Assembly (NCBI GenBank): GCA_022836615.1
Contig: MU405233.1
Span: forward strand, 186,001-250,000
DNA: 64,000 nucleotides
Direction of reading: 5' to 3'
Source: Annulohypoxylon bovei var. microspora
Taxonomy: Eukaryota; Ascomycota; Sordariomycetes; Xylariales; Hypoxylaceae
Under the pieces are notes generated by a model. That model was given only the letters and a program-made list of their open reading frames with translations, was not told the origin of the DNA and searched no databases. Shown in pieces: positions 1 through 9,511 of the stretch (the first letter of the stretch is position 1; every line of letters starts with the position of its first letter). The translations under genes were made by a program, and so were the position numbers.

Positions 1-790
1 ATACGCGTAATTATGGGTATATAAGTGGGGCTCGATACCTTCATAAAATTAGACCCACTCAAGTCAAGAAAAAACCGAAATTTGACTTGCCAAACTTGAC
101 GATATGTTGGGCTTGAATTGACTTATGCAAGTCAAGTATCAAGCAAGTCAAGTTTACGTTTGACTTGTTGGGACCGCTGGCTTACAGTGGTTAAGGTTGC
201 ATTGTGTTGCAATAAGAAACGCATGTTGGTGGTTGGTGCATGAAGTTAGGTAATATTCTTTGGCAGTTATTTCGTATTAACAGCAAAGTCATGTTAGAAA
301 CCGCTTGTCGATCGAGCGTAATATGACGTATGTCTTCGATCCCATGATAAATTATTACCCCAGAATTGAAATGATCTTCACCCCTTAGTTGCCAACACAA
401 GACGGTCTTATAGTTTCATTCTTTTGGGTGTTAGTAAGCGGCCATCGAGCCACTATAACTTACCTACCTAAGGTACAAGAACTTTTAATAACTAGGTAAT
501 AATAGTAATGTTCACATTCGACACCGAGTCATAATCTCGGTATTACCTACCTATGCAAAAGGCAACATGCTCGGAATGTTGCAAATTTTCTTACACTTAC
601 TACGATTAGGCTGGATCATTGTTACGTCTTAAGAGAATATAACAGGTAGGTATGTTTATTAATAGAACTTAATCGATTTATCCTAAGGCAGGTTAATTCC
701 ACGATAATTTCCTCGATACTTGGTAGGTATTGCTAACTAAGTTTATTAAATATTCCAAGGTAAAGTCTAACGTACCGGTTAGGTACATTA
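1..790. other. intergenic, CAAGTCAA-rich stretch
   Basis: No gene is supported here. Positions 57-165 are crowded with CAAGTCAA / TTGACTTG words in both orientations, so the stretch can fold on itself and may be the edge of a repeat that continues outside the window. The rest is AT-leaning spacer downstream of the acyltransferase gene. Confidence 0.5.
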
Positions 791-1960
791 CTAGCCAGGG
801 ACTTGAGCTCGTGAGCTTATGGTCATATAGACCAAGGAATATTGCCAGGCTGGAACGACACAAAAGAAGATCAGGAAGACCCAACCGTATCCAAACAACC
901 GTACCCATATGCTTCCTCTTGCAGGCTGTCGAAACTTTCCCCTCGCTAAGCGCTGGATGATAGTCTCTAAGAGACATAAGATATAATTTAGAATGAAAAA
1001 TCTAATTTCTCCTCTTGTATTTCCATTTCTCATCGTAGCAAAATTTACAGCTACGTGGCAAATACCAGATAATAAGAAAATCCAGAGCGCTTTTAGTGCC
1101 TTCACTATTATTTTAACCCTGCTTCCTTCTTGGTGGGAGTTATCTTGTAGCCTGTGTTGTTCATAGTGGCCGTTCAAATATGAGGGCATTAACATTGCAA
1201 AATATGCGACATGAAGTCGGTGCCAGAAAACTCCCCAAAAACGCCGTAAAGAGTATGCATCGACTATGTTTCCAAACAATGGTGGCCACTCTTGCGGCAT
1301 ATCCCAACGTAGGATACACACAAAGAACAATGCGAGTAAGTCGTGCGAAATGGTGAGAATAGCGTATGAGTCCCAAATCCAGTACACGGAAAAGAATACC
1401 CTTAAGTACAGGTCTCTTGTTGTCATGGGCGGCCATACGATTTGTTTGGCTGGTGCAAAGTCCTGGAGGCTAACATTGAGGCTAGGGAGGAAAGTATGGG
1501 AGATGTAATCGGTGGAAATTCGGTATGTTAGCCACAGAACTATAGTTCGACCACACCTCAGTAGAGCAAATGAAAGTCTAGTAGTGTTGTCATCTGCGCT
1601 ACCGTGTAAAATGGTACCAGTAGTGTCGTCCAAGAGGGGTAATCTTCGAATGTTGCTCCAAGCCCGAAAGATGACCCTTAACCGCTGGATAAAGAAAATA
1701 GAATCCAAATGGATGACTTGCTTTTCGACTGACAAGACTGATAGTGTATGAATGGAGGCCCAAACAATGAATTGAGCCCACATGCGAGAATAAGGGGACG
1801 GTAGAAGACTGGCTCCACACAGGCAATTGATCATACTAAAGGCATGGAGGAGATTCAAAGTGTGTCGTTTCTGACCTAGAGGCTGTCGAATAGCAAAATA
1901 AAAGAAGGAAGTTCCAATAATGAAACAAAAGAAGGGGTGCAAAAGAACTAAACGATCCAT
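791..1960 (-). CDS. wax synthase / MBOAT-like membrane O-acyltransferase
   Basis: Intronless frame of 389 residues from an ATG at 1960. It looks like a polytopic membrane protein of the fungal wax-synthase-domain family (MBOAT_2), several members of which acetylate hydroxyl groups of terpenoid or polyketide metabolites. Visible support: many hydrophobic segments along the whole length; a WPPLFG element followed by LRRFWGVFWHR around residues 225-245, the most conserved block of this family; and SGICHVAVNF near residue 305, carrying the His expected to be catalytic. Length is normal for the family (about 380-420). No polyketide synthase, terpene cyclase or prenyltransferase lies beside it, so its substrate cannot be inferred from context. 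The family call is confident; acetyl transfer to a metabolite is inference. Confidence 0.75.
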   Translation of the reverse strand: MDRLVLLHPFFCFIIGTSFFYFAIRQPLGQKRHTLNLLHAFSMINCLCGASLLPSPYSRMWAQFIVWASIHTLSVLSVEKQVIHLDSIFFIQRLRVIFRAWSNIRRLPLLDDTTGTILHGSADDNTTRLSFALLRCGRTIVLWLTYRISTDYISHTFLPSLNVSLQDFAPAKQIVWPPMTTRDLYLRVFFSVYWIWDSYAILTISHDLLALFFVCILRWDMPQEWPPLFGNIVDAYSLRRFWGVFWHRLHVAYFAMLMPSYLNGHYEQHRLQDNSHQEGSRVKIIVKALKALWIFLLSGICHVAVNFATMRNGNTRGEIRFFILNYILCLLETIIQRLARGKFRQPARGSIWVRLFGYGWVFLIFFCVVPAWQYSLVYMTISSRAQVPG

Positions 1961-2604
1961 GTTGTACGAAAAGTATTACGTAGAATATGCTTAATTCGTG
2001 ACGATGTAGGGGTGCTTATTGCTCTTGGTTATTATAGGGGAACTGCGAGACTCATATGGACTCACTTAGGATACCTAGGTACCGATGAATCTATAGGTGC
2101 CTATACCATCTACCTATGCATTAACGTCAGATGATAATGCAGGGGAGCGCCCTGAGACCCATTCAGCTCCGTGCCTCTTTGGCTTCTGGGTTACAGTGCC
2201 CTTTCAGGGATAGAACCTACCTACCTAATTCTCAAATTAGAAACTTAGTCCCTTGCAAAGACTTGCAAACTCTGTGTGTGTTAGGAGGCGGGTGCCATAT
2301 GATACCAACACGAAGTTAACAATATTACACAAAGAGCCTTGAATATACCTGCCAAGGATCTCGATATGCATCCAGGTGATGTTCCTTCGTCTGCGCTGCC
2401 TCGGGTTTAGTCACCAACAGGTCTATACCCTTAATAGTCGATCTCTGATCTGACTAAATCTCCAACAAGCTACCTAGGACTTTAACAAAATCCAACATGC
2501 CATATGGGTTTTCACGGCATAACATGATCCTATTGATCTTCACAGTCAGCCTCAGGAGTATCTTCAAGTACATATGACTGATCTCTGGTTAAGAGACTTT
2601 CGAG

Positions 2605-2613
2605 TATATAAAG
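2605..2613 (+). promoter_or_regulatory. TATA-box-like element upstream of the small Cys-rich gene
   Basis: TATATAAAG lies 158-166 bases before the ATG at 2771. A good TATA box is uncommon in front of fungal housekeeping genes and more usual at strongly regulated ones. Function is inferred from position and match only. Confidence 0.45.
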
Positions 2614-2702
2614 ACATGAACGTTCGTCTCCAGGTCAATTTCTTCTCAGTATCAACCGTACCTACATACCTAACTTGCTTCAGCTTTCATCATCTACTTT
2701 CC

Positions 2703-2728
2703 ATACCTACCTACCTACCTACCTATCT
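2703..2728 (+). repeat. CCTA tetranucleotide microsatellite in the 5' leader
   Basis: Five to six tandem CCTA units lie in the presumed 5' untranslated leader of the gene at 2771. The same tetranucleotide occurs throughout the window. Confidence 0.7.
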
Positions 2729-2770
2729 ATAACTTTACCTATATATTATTATACTCACAACTCTCTAAAT

Positions 2771-3289
2771 ATGCCCGTCGTTGTTATAGCCGAAGTCGTC
2801 AGCTATTCCCTTCTCGCCGGTACTGTCGGTGGTGCCGTCGGTACATATTGCGCAGACAACCCGGGAGTTAGCGGCTGTGTCAACAAGAAGCGTGACATTC
2901 TTAACACGGGGTCTATTCCGCGCATGATGATAGGCGCAGCCAAGCGACAGGACGTAGGTCCTTGCAACGTACCAAAATACAATTTCGATCAATGCCACGA
3001 TCAGGCTGTTTCTGCGGGCGTGACTAGTTCGATTCCATCGCCAGGTGGTAAGCATACCTCCATACCATAGTCCAACGAATATGTGATGTATATAAGCTAA
3101 CGACATTTTACTAAAGAGGCAAAATTTGACAATGTTCCGCCCGCTTGCATGGATTTAAGCGTGGTTTTGGGGGGCAGCTGTACTGGTGACGGCCCTCGTC
3201 CCGAGCCTTGCGGCTCCGCTTGCCTCCACTACACCGGGTTGACGGATGAAGACTTGGCAAACTTGTCCAACGCACTGAATGGGAAATAG
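2771..3289 (+). CDS. small Cys-rich, probably secreted protein
   Basis: Two exons, 2771-3047 and 3117-3289; the intron has GTAAGC, a GCTAAC branch point and AAAG. Product 149 residues. The first 25 or so are hydrophobic (starting MPVVVIAEVV), signal-peptide-like but without a basic start. Two dibasic sites follow, KKR near residue 41 and KR near residue 60, placed like Kex2 processing sites. The remaining part carries six of the eight cysteines (GPCNVPKYNFDQC, PPAC, GGSC, PCGSAC), so a disulfide-stabilised mature peptide of about 88 residues is plausible. I chose the ATG at 2771 because an upstream in-frame start at 2675 lies inside the microsatellite leader. I do not recognise the family and assign no function. 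Secretion is inference. Confidence 0.65.
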
Positions 3290-3822
3290 GCAGGATTCGG
3301 TACTTGATGAGCTTTTTGAAAACTGCCTAAAATTTTCGGACGACATGGTGCTCGTAAACGGGCGGGCGTGACCTCTTTCGTATCGTCGTCACAGGGGTAT
3401 ATCTAAGTTGTCCTCTCTTGGTTTCTCACTGGCTGAGATTTTGTATCCGCATTTCACATTCGTTTATTATTTATAAAACTAAACATGGCGCCTTACGCCA
3501 ATGCACTTATATTGAATTAAATGAAATGTTAACATGTGGCCACCGTTTAAAAGGAGATTGTCCGTGGGAAGAAAACCGGAAGTGTAAGTGGGTTGGTAGG
3601 TATTATTAGCATAGATGAGTTCGTATGCCACATATTTCAACAGTATAAGAGTTACTAATAGGTTACATTCATGGACGAATATTTAAATAATCAAAATCTT
3701 TAAGATCATGTTCATGTATGAGCCTAAGATAGTAGTTGAATGAGTACATTGAACCCTAACCCTAACCCTAACCCTTGTTCAATAAAAATAAGTTAGTATC
3801 CAAGTACATGCCCCCTTTTAGA
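3290..3822. other. intergenic with interstitial telomere repeat
   Basis: No coding region recognised between two genes whose 3' ends face each other. It contains the telomere-type repeat listed separately. Confidence 0.5.
3754..3775 (-). repeat. interstitial telomeric repeat, (TTAGGG)n on minus strand
   Basis: Three complete CCCTAA units followed by CCCT sit in otherwise ordinary spacer 48 bases past the stop codon of the sugar transporter. TTAGGG is the normal telomere unit of filamentous ascomycetes, so this is an internal telomere tract. Confidence 0.85.
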
Positions 3823-5687
3823 TTAAGCGAGCTCGATTTGCCTTGTCTCGTGCTTATAATTTCCATCTTTCTCATCGTTGTGACGACCCTCAACATCTCC
3901 TAGCTTACCACTGCCATTACTATCCATATTGCCCTCAAATACCTCTCTAATTTCTTCCAAGGTATGCCCTTTGGTCTCAGGGAAACATAGATAGATGAGT
4001 ACGAAGAGAATAGCCAAGAGGCAGCAGAAGACAATGTAATATTTCCAGCCGATAGCTCCCATGGCGATTGGATTGACTTGGTTGCTTACAATTAAGCCCA
4101 CGAACGATGTAATCAAGGTGAATGATAGGCCGCGCCCACGTAATGTGTACGGGTAAATCTCGACGGGGTAAGCCTGGAGCATGGGCGTCCATGCAATGTC
4201 GTAGAAGAAGTAACAGATGAAAATGAATGCAACTACAGCACGCCCCGTACCCTCGTTGCGGTTCGCGACAAATGCAGAAGTGAGGCCTGTCCAGGCGATG
4301 TAACTGCACAGCATTCCCGCTGTTGATATCAAGAAAAGGGTTCGTCGGCCGAGTCGATCAACCATGAGCGCGCCACAGAATGTTGCCACAAGCCAGTTGA
4401 ATATCTGGAGTAGGCCATTAATGAGTGTCTGATCCTTGGTTTCCGTAATGCCGATTGTGTTGAGAACAAGTGTAAGATAGTAGCTGACAACGCCAATGCC
4501 GTTCCATTGACTGAACCAACCCAGAATTACTGCAATAAAGGTTCGTTTACGGTTGGCTGGAGTTCGAATAAGATCAAGCCAAGAGGTGGCAGATAAGACC
4601 GAGGCTTCTTCATCAAGTGCTCGCTCGATCTCTTCCATTTCAAATTTGACAATTTCCGCGTCCTCGTCGCCGCCTGCGTGGTATTTGACAAAGAATTTTC
4701 GGGCCTCCTCACGTCGACCTTGAGACACGAGATATCTATACAAGATCATGAGTAAACCCCATTTTCATACACAAAAAAGGAACGTAAGTCGTACCTAGGA
4801 GACTCGGGAAGGAAATATACACCAAGCAATTGCACAGCTGGCAATGCGCCTTGTAGTATAGAAGGAATTCTCCAACTCCATGTAGATTGGATTTTAAAGG
4901 TGCCAAATGTGCACCAAGCCGCAAATATAGCTCCAAAGTACTACATATAAGATTAGCATTAGCTATGTAGTACTTTTAAGATCAGGTATTTTAAAGAAAT
5001 ACTAGAGGTGACTCACGAAGAAAGTGTTATATAGAGCAGTGACCTTGCCTCTCTGGGTTGGATAAGCAAGTTCGGCGATTATAACTGGACTTGGCTGGCT
5101 GAGGAAAGAGGTGAAGAACCCCAGAAGTGCCCTTGCTGTGACAAAAGTTGCCAAGTTTTGAGCTAGACCTTGCATTATTGCGAAGCCAATGCAAGCAACC
5201 AATCCGATGAATATCGGAAGTTTACGTCCCCATCGATCCGAGACGTAAGTCACAAGAAATAAGGCGACGACTTTGCCAAGAGGGTAAATAGAGTTCATCA
5301 TGCCGAGGATAGCACCCTGCGGGTTACCAAAAAAATGCTTCCATTGGGTTAGGGTCTGAAGCCCGTTCATCATCGATCCTATGTACGGTGTCAGTCAGTA
5401 GAATACCTACCTAGGCAATCAAGAACGACTGTAAGTGAGATATTCTAGGTATGTACCATCATATCCAAGAGAAGCGGATGACAACATCGGTACCAATAGG
5501 ATAAGGTTCAGTTTGATGAGATGCGCCGTTCGATACCATGGCTTCAGGTTTGGAGGGAGCACCTGGTAGTAACTGTTGTTAGTAATCCCGAAACTCATGT
5601 GGGATGTGACAAAATCTTTCAACGTACTTCTGCAAACGCAGAACCCACTGCCAATTCGGCCTCCTTTTTGTTGCTGAAGATGCCCAT
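3823..5687 (-). CDS. MFS sugar transporter (hexose/lactose permease type)
   Basis: Five exons on the minus strand: 5687-5628, 5562-5457, 5378-5017, 4940-4795, 4735-3823; all junctions are GT..AG and phases agree. Product 528 residues, typical for plasma-membrane sugar porters. Motifs in order: GYDGSMMNGLQ at the end of TM1, DRWGRK in the first intracellular loop, PESPRYL before the central loop, DRLGRR in the second half, YPYTLRGRG, and the closing FPETKGHTLEEI. The central cytoplasmic loop is acidic and charged, and the tail is hydrophilic. It is expected to import a mono- or disaccharide by proton symport; the sugar cannot be read from the sequence. Its 5' end faces the broken aromatic-catabolism block, so an acid or sugar-acid substrate is also possible. 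Confidence 0.9.
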
Positions 5688-6369
5688 TATAATAGTTAAA
5701 GGTACCTACAATAGGATAGCAATGATCAGGTAAGAGGCTCAGATGGAGAGACTTCTAGGTATATAAGAGTTTAATGCGATGTCGTCTTCCCATGAAGCCT
5801 GATATACAATTTCTTCAAGCGACCGAGAAGGGAAAACAATGGTTTAAATCGACTTGAAATTATTTTTACCCCAGGATCTAACTCCACGTAATTCAACTGA
5901 AAATTATCCACTCGTACAATCCGGGGGAGTCTAGCTAGGCCTGGAGTTGTTGATGGGGTTGTGGGGTTAGCAATGTTACATACCTTAGGTGGATTAGTTG
6001 CTCCGTGATCTCGCCTACAGGGGATGTTATTAGTTAGCTCACCGACACTCCCCGTCTCAGCTCCTCGGGGAGTACGAAGTATCGGCGTATTGAAATACTT
6101 CCTTACACTATTGGTCCATAACTACACCGGTCCAGGTGCGGAGAACATTCAACAATATCTATAGGAGAAATATTGATGTCAATACAGCTTCTCCAGTCTT
6201 ATTTCTATATAAAACAATCATGGACTTCGACGTCGATGGCAGAAGACGCAATATCTCAATGAGCGGGATTATCAATGTGATTATTGGTTCCTTTCAAACC
6301 TCTACTTAATCTTAGCCAACTCAACCAAAAGCTCCATTTTCGGTCATCTAATCTGTAATTCACGATGCC
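5688..6369. other. intergenic, promoter side of the sugar transporter
   Basis: No gene found. It probably contains the transporter promoter and the lost upstream part of the Gfo/Idh/MocA remnant beginning at 6370. Confidence 0.45.
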
Positions 6370-6483
6370 CCGCAACGCGTACTTCGAGTTGGTATCATTG
6401 GCTGTGGCGAAATAGCTCAAGTTGCTCATATCAAACATCAACTTCCTTTCGCACCTATTCCGAACTACGTACCTTTGCGATAG
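6370..6483 (+). pseudogene. N-terminal stub of a Gfo/Idh/MocA-type oxidoreductase
   Basis: One frame reads PQRVLRVGIIGCGEIAQVAH and then about 18 more residues to a stop at 6481. The VGIIGCGEIAQ part is the dinucleotide-binding beta-alpha-beta start (G-x-G-x-x-A/G) of Gfo/Idh/MocA sugar dehydrogenases, which are normally 340-400 residues long. There is no in-frame ATG just upstream; the nearby ATG at 6365 is in another frame. Nothing of the rest of the enzyme follows. Its 3' end overlaps the 3' end of the opposing FAH-family remnant, so a deletion seems to have removed the 3' parts of both genes. Confidence 0.6.
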
Positions 6484-7485
6484 GAAATAACATATTCTCG
6501 GGTAGGCTCCTTCATCCCCACAGCAACCCCTGAAGGGGTTCCTGTCAAAATAACAGTGCCCGCTTCCAACGTCGTGCCTTGGCTACAAAAGCTGACGATC
6601 TTCTCAACGCCAAAGAGTAGGTAGATCTCCCGTACTAGTATTCTGCCTCTCCTCGCCGTTCACAAATGTCTGCAGGAGTAGATCGTTCGCCAGGCCAACT
6701 ACGGCGGGAGACACCAACACCAACATAGGGCCCAAGGGTGCGAACTTGTCGAACCCCTTGCTGAAACACCACTGCGGAACGCCACCTGCCTTTGCCAGGT
6801 CGCGCTGCCAACCGCGCGCGGACACGTCATTAGCGACACAGTACCCTGCGACACACTCTAGTGCAGAGGATTCCGGTATATTCTTGCCCTTCTTTCCAAT
6901 CACGATCGCCTATCGTCTTTGTGAGAAAGATTTCTAATACGGGTAACCAGGGAAATCTTACTACTAGTTCTCCTTCATAGTCTAATGTACCATCTTGGGC
7001 AATCTTTGGGATGGGAATATCCTATTTCATGTCCAAGTCAGTAATTGCGACTCGTAGGAAATATTTGGAGAGAATAAGATGCCTGGCATACTTACTTCCG
7101 CAAAACCAGCGATGGAAGTTGATGGCTTGACGAATACAGAAGGGTAAGGAGGAGGTTTACGACCACCCTCTTGAACTTATAAATAGTTAGAGATATCTGA
7201 ATGAATTAATGGCAGAGAGGTGAACATACTGTGCTTGATATAATTTAACCCGATGCATCTTATAATGGGTACTTCTTCAGGCTTAAGAATATCCCGCAGG
7301 GCTTTGACTTGCACACGGTCTCCTTTCGTCGGTTGGTCAAACGGGGGTTTACCTTCAAGTTTGAAAGCATATAAGTCGTTGTCCGCTAATTTCTCTTGCA
7401 GCTCGATATCCTTCTCAATACACGCATCGCCGTAGTGTTCTTTCCCATTCACATCGACGAACCGGATAAGGCGAGCCCACGACAT
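6465..7485 (-). pseudogene. FAH-family hydrolase (fumarylpyruvate/acylpyruvate hydrolase-like), frameshifted and truncated
   Basis: Exons 7485-7230, 7175-7096, 7021-6962 and 6909 onward, all with good splice sites. Family features: IRCIGLNYIKH, KPSTSIAGF, the metal-binding E-x-E in DYEGELV, the Asp in ANDVSAR, and GFDKFAPLGPM. Enzymes of this family cleave C-C bonds, for example in fumarylpyruvate, the end step of the gentisate pathway. After STGDL the frame breaks: a duplicated tetranucleotide (GTAGGTAG on the plus strand, 6617-6624) leads to a stop at 6604. The expected continuation (LFGVEKIVSF, LTGTPSGVAVGMKEP) lies intact in the +1 frame down to a stop at 6465, but the usual last 15-20 residues are absent. 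A six-base duplication at 6712-6725 also adds an extra LV. As it stands the gene gives a 233-residue fragment. It is divergent from the gentisate dioxygenase-like gene. Confidence 0.8.
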
Positions 7486-7930
7486 TCTGAGATACCTATT
7501 GATGCAAGAATTGGTATGTTATCGCAGGAAATCGTAGCAATGAAGCAACACACTTCATAGTGATTCTCAATTTGCCGCTTAGTTATAATGGTAACCATCA
7601 ACGGCAGGTCGAAGTCTAGGATCTTCCACTTGACCAATCACAATGCGGTCCGAGAAGAGCAGGGAGTGTCGGAAACAAAAAGGGGTACCTCGGATGCTTC
7701 CGAAGGGCGGGTGCAACCATGTTTCAATCCTAGGTAGGTAATTCTTTGAGCAACCCCAGACTTCTCCACGATCCTGGCCCATGAAGCTATGGATATAGAA
7801 AGAGATACTACCGTCAGACGCTAAGAAGTATTCTAAAGAGTCATACGCACTCAATTGTCACTCTAGTTACCATCAACTCAAGTCGATATATTTACCACTT
7901 TCAATCTCAAGCTGCCTTTTCAATTTCAAA
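7486..7930. promoter_or_regulatory. shared divergent promoter region of the FAH-like and gentisate dioxygenase-like genes
   Basis: 445 bases separate the two divergent start codons. Such head-to-head spacing fits co-regulation of a two-step catabolic pair. No binding site for a specific regulator was recognised. A CCTAGGTAGGTA word lies at 7729-7740. Confidence 0.4.
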
Positions 7931-9055
7931 ATGGCCCAAAGTCATGTAAATGGGAGCAAGAAGGATGACCTGGCAGCCTATATCCAAACCTTGCCGGAGC
8001 GCAATATGGAGCCTCTATGGCTTAAAATGAACGCCATGGTACCACCTAAACCAAACCCCAAGGCTGTGCCATATATCTGGAAATATTCCGAAAGCCTCCC
8101 TCTACTAACCAAAGCCGCGGAGATCGTCCCGGCAGAAGAAACAGAGAGACGGGTTCTCATGCTCGTGAATCCCACCTTAGGTCAGTTCCCCGCAACGACA
8201 CCAAAGTGTATCCCGCCCAGAACAGAACTAGCAGCTAAATAACCCCAGAGTCTCCTTACACAACAGACACCATATAAGGTGGCCTGCAGATCGTGAAACC
8301 GGGAGAGACGGCCCCGGCGCACCGGCACCCAACCTTCGCGGCACGCTTCATCATCTCGGGAGAAGGCTTCACGGCGGTGGAGAGGAAGAAGATGCCGCTG
8401 CGGCGGGGCTACGTGATCCTGACGCCGTCGTGGCACTGGCACGACCACGGCAACGAGAGCGACGGCCCTGTGGTCTGGCTTGACGCACTGAACCTGCCGC
8501 TGTTCCGGTACGCGCCCGTTAATTATGCAGAGTTGTACGGCGAGAGCCGGTACCCTAGCACGTGAGTCTTTTCACATTTTATCTTCTCTTTTCCTAGGTA
8601 ATGGGTAGATCAAGAGGCAGAGGGGTAGTTGGCCAGGCTAACCGGATGATCGCAGCCCCTGCGAAGACTGCGAGTGGCGGCACCCCTGGAAGCAAGTCGA
8701 AGCCTCGCTACTTGCCCAAAAGAAACCACACGCTATATATCACTACAGTAGCAAAGGCAGGCCGTTATCTACTTCCATCGGCGCTCAAGCCGAGCGCATC
8801 GACGGACACCATAGTACCACGCAGTCGCAAGAGAGTTGCTCGTTTATGTACCATTGCTATGAAGGGGAGGGATGTACTGAGATAGAAACGCCTTCGGGAA
8901 CGGCGGAGACTATCAATTGGGTTAGTAGAGACACATTTGTAGTTCCCGCTGGATCCACGGTAAGGCATATAAATACATCAGCTGAACGAGCGTAAGTCGT
9001 TGCGTTCACAGATCGCCCACTACTGGAGAATCTCGGCCTTATGAAACCTTTTTAA
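7931..9055 (+). pseudogene. gentisate 1,2-dioxygenase-like cupin enzyme, two in-frame stops
   Basis: Exons 7931-8180, 8249-8561 and 8656-9055. The enzyme family opens gentisate to maleylpyruvate with Fe(II) held by cupin histidines. Support: PLWLKMNAMVPPKPNPKAVP in exon 1, PGETAPAHRHPTFAARFIIS and LTPSWHWHDHGNESDGPVVW in exon 2 (first cupin, ligand histidines present), a diverged second cupin in exon 3, and the terminal FTDRPLLENLGL. The reading frame is broken twice by TAA: at 8275-8277 (between DTI and GGLQIVKPG) and at 8993-8995 (between AERA and VVAFTDRP). From memory of the family, both places normally carry an aromatic residue, usually Tyr. No intron choice removes either stop. Without them the product would be about 320 residues, near family length. 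Neighbour of the damaged FAH-family gene. Confidence 0.82.
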
Positions 9056-9511
9056 CGGAACATTTAAAAAAAAAAGAAGAAAGGGTGTTACTTTGATCTT
9101 TAGTCCCTTGGATACTAAATTAGGTGTCTATTCCTCCCCATCTTGCAAAAGTTTGCGGGGTTTTGTTTGAATATTGGATCATTCATAGTAGAAAAGGGGA
9201 ACTTGATTAGATAATCTAAAACACATGCACCTACCCGATATGCATAAAACCAAATTAGAAGTATATTTGGATTACTAATGCGGGGCTAGATGAAAGTGGC
9301 TTGTGCTTTGGGTAGGACCCACCATGCGAGGCTGCAATAATTTTTTGAAGCTTTCAACCCTTTAGAAGCTCTCCCACTTGATACAAAGTCAATAAGGTCT
9401 AAACATAGGTCATTTTGAAGGCGGGAAACTTCTCTAACCCTCTCTCCCGACACCATAAAACGCCCTCTCAGCTGATATTACCCTTGCCGTTGCCGTGTCT
9501 CGACCGCCAAA
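9056..9511. promoter_or_regulatory. intergenic, promoter of the CCT7 gene
   Basis: 456 bases with an A-run near 9066-9080 and no coding signal. The last 100 bases (CTCTAACCCTCTCTCCCGAC and following) are pyrimidine-rich, as usual in promoters of highly expressed fungal genes. Confidence 0.4.

Larger units (their letters stand above)
1961..2770. other. intergenic with 5' region of the small Cys-rich gene
   Basis: No other coding region seen. It contains several TACCTACCTA-type words and, in its last 170 bases, the probable promoter and leader of the gene starting at 2771. Confidence 0.5.

Noticed and set aside
8181..8289. Longer first intron ending at CTGCAG (8289) to remove the first stop
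   Set aside because: The resulting phase does not match the frame that encodes PGETAPAHRH.
8986..9011. A 20-base GTAAGT..CACAG segment that could splice out the second stop of the gentisate dioxygenase-like gene
   Set aside because: Far too short for a fungal intron, and its removal would shift the frame away from FTDRPLLENL.
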